11,603 nucleotides of DNA, taken from NCBI GenBank assembly GCA_026770585.1, contig MU646782.1:39341-50943 (forward strand), read 5' to 3'. This DNA comes from Baffinella frigidus. Its lineage: Eukaryota > Cryptophyceae > Cryptomonadales > Baffinellaceae. Position numbers and translations under genes: made by a program. Below, piece by piece: positions 11,184 through 11,603 of the stretch. The notes beneath the pieces are model-generated. The model worked only from the letters and a program-made list of their open reading frames with translations, did no database searches and was not told where the DNA came from. The stretch's first letter is position 1; each line of letters starts with the position of its first letter.

Positions 11184-11225
11184 TTGGTCACGTTTCTCGC
11201 GGAATTCTCCGAGATACGTGACCAA
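11184..11225. repeat. Hairpin with TTGGTCACGT arms
   Basis: TTGGTCACGTTTCTCG pairs with CGAGATACGTGACCAA with a single mismatch, across GGAATTCTC. The outer TTGGTCACGT is also the stem of the hairpin at 8843-8889. Confidence 0.85.
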
Positions 11226-11490
11226 GCCTGCCCGTGACTGGTACTAAATTCAACAACCCCACATTTAAAATACACCCTCTTCCAGCCTCGAGTGGTGAGG
11301 CGGGCAGCTTCCAACAGGACGACTCTCACTTTCAACTGGGTTGCCACATAACCACACATTGGACTACGGACCTTTCATCAAAAGTCAATTTACCCTGTGG
11401 GCAGTTAACTTTAAGATGGTCCCATTTTTAGCCTCGAGTGGTCAGGCCGCGCGGGGTTTCCAACATTTGTTCCAACATTTGCAGACATTT
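11226..11490 (+). repeat. Subtelomere-type direct repeats, no gene
   Basis: GCCTCGAGTGGT-(G/C)-AGGC followed by TTCCAACA occurs at 11285-11316 and 11431-11466, and the CCAACATTTG phrase is repeated again at 11459-11481. The open frames here are short and featureless. Confidence 0.6.
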
Positions 11491-11603
11491 ACCCTGAACC
11501 CTAAACCCTAAACCCTAAACCCCAAACCCTAAACCCTAAACCCTAAACCCTAAACCCCAAACTCTAAACCCTAAACCCTGAACCCTAAACCCTAAACCCT
11601 AAA
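11491..11603 (-). repeat. Telomere-type (CCCTAAA)n array in C-rich orientation
   Basis: About sixteen 7-bp units run to the end of the window. Most are CCCTAAA, with variants CCCTGAA (two), CCCCAAA (two) and CTCTAAA (one). The complement is TTTAGGG, the plant-type telomere repeat. At a right-hand chromosome end the + strand should read TTTAGGG, so this array points the other way and is probably interstitial, inverted or misjoined. Confidence 0.95.

Noticed and set aside
1-11603. CRISPR array or bacterial defence island
   Set aside because: Repeats are inverted or minisatellite type, without regular spacers, and the DNA has eukaryotic introns and telomere-type repeats.

Overview
The window looks like nuclear DNA of a unicellular eukaryote, most likely an alga or related protist. 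It ends in a telomere-type array of the heptamer CCCTAAA (complement TTTAGGG), a type known from plants, green algae and several other protists. The exons are very GC-rich with high third-position GC and are split by GT-AG (possibly one GC-AG) introns. The intergenic DNA is far less GC-rich and crowded with palindromic elements. No bacterial, viral, rRNA or convincing tRNA gene was seen. The lineage is an inference; a prasinophyte-type green alga is only one candidate.

Layout: bases 1-767 hold repeats and introner-like copies. Bases 768-1760 hold the last two exons of a Trm9/ALKBH8-type wobble-uridine tRNA methyltransferase gene (+); the SAM motif I exon is not in the window. Bases 1761-4700 are non-genic, with an antisense introner-like copy, two related GC-rich hairpins, MITE-like palindromes and a perfect 40-bp palindrome. 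Bases ~4756-7369 hold an unrecognised multi-exon gene or gene relic (+), whose exon phases fit across three of the proposed introns; one intron carries two MITEs and an introner-like element that supplies the 3' splice site. Bases 7370-8570 are minisatellite and segmental duplications. Bases 8570-11490 are repeats and at least four MITEs with 4-bp duplications. The telomere-type array is at 11491-11603.

The main result is two families of non-autonomous mobile elements. (1) Long-armed palindromes of 137-216 bp, mostly 140-170 bp, many starting TNATC, are flanked by 4-bp target-site duplications (GATC, TATT, GGGT, GGAC, ATTT, GTTT, ACCC, AAGT and near matches). Paralogous empty sites inside the same window support three of these insertions. 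Several share ends and core but have different arms that remain complementary. (2) An introner-like element of 119-160 bp starts at a GTAAG/GTAGG-type 5' splice site, ends in a CTCTCTC tract and is flanked by 8-9-bp direct repeats; in the + strand copy the AG acceptor lies inside the duplicated target. The array at the right end is in C-rich orientation, which is the wrong polarity for a chromosome end on that side.
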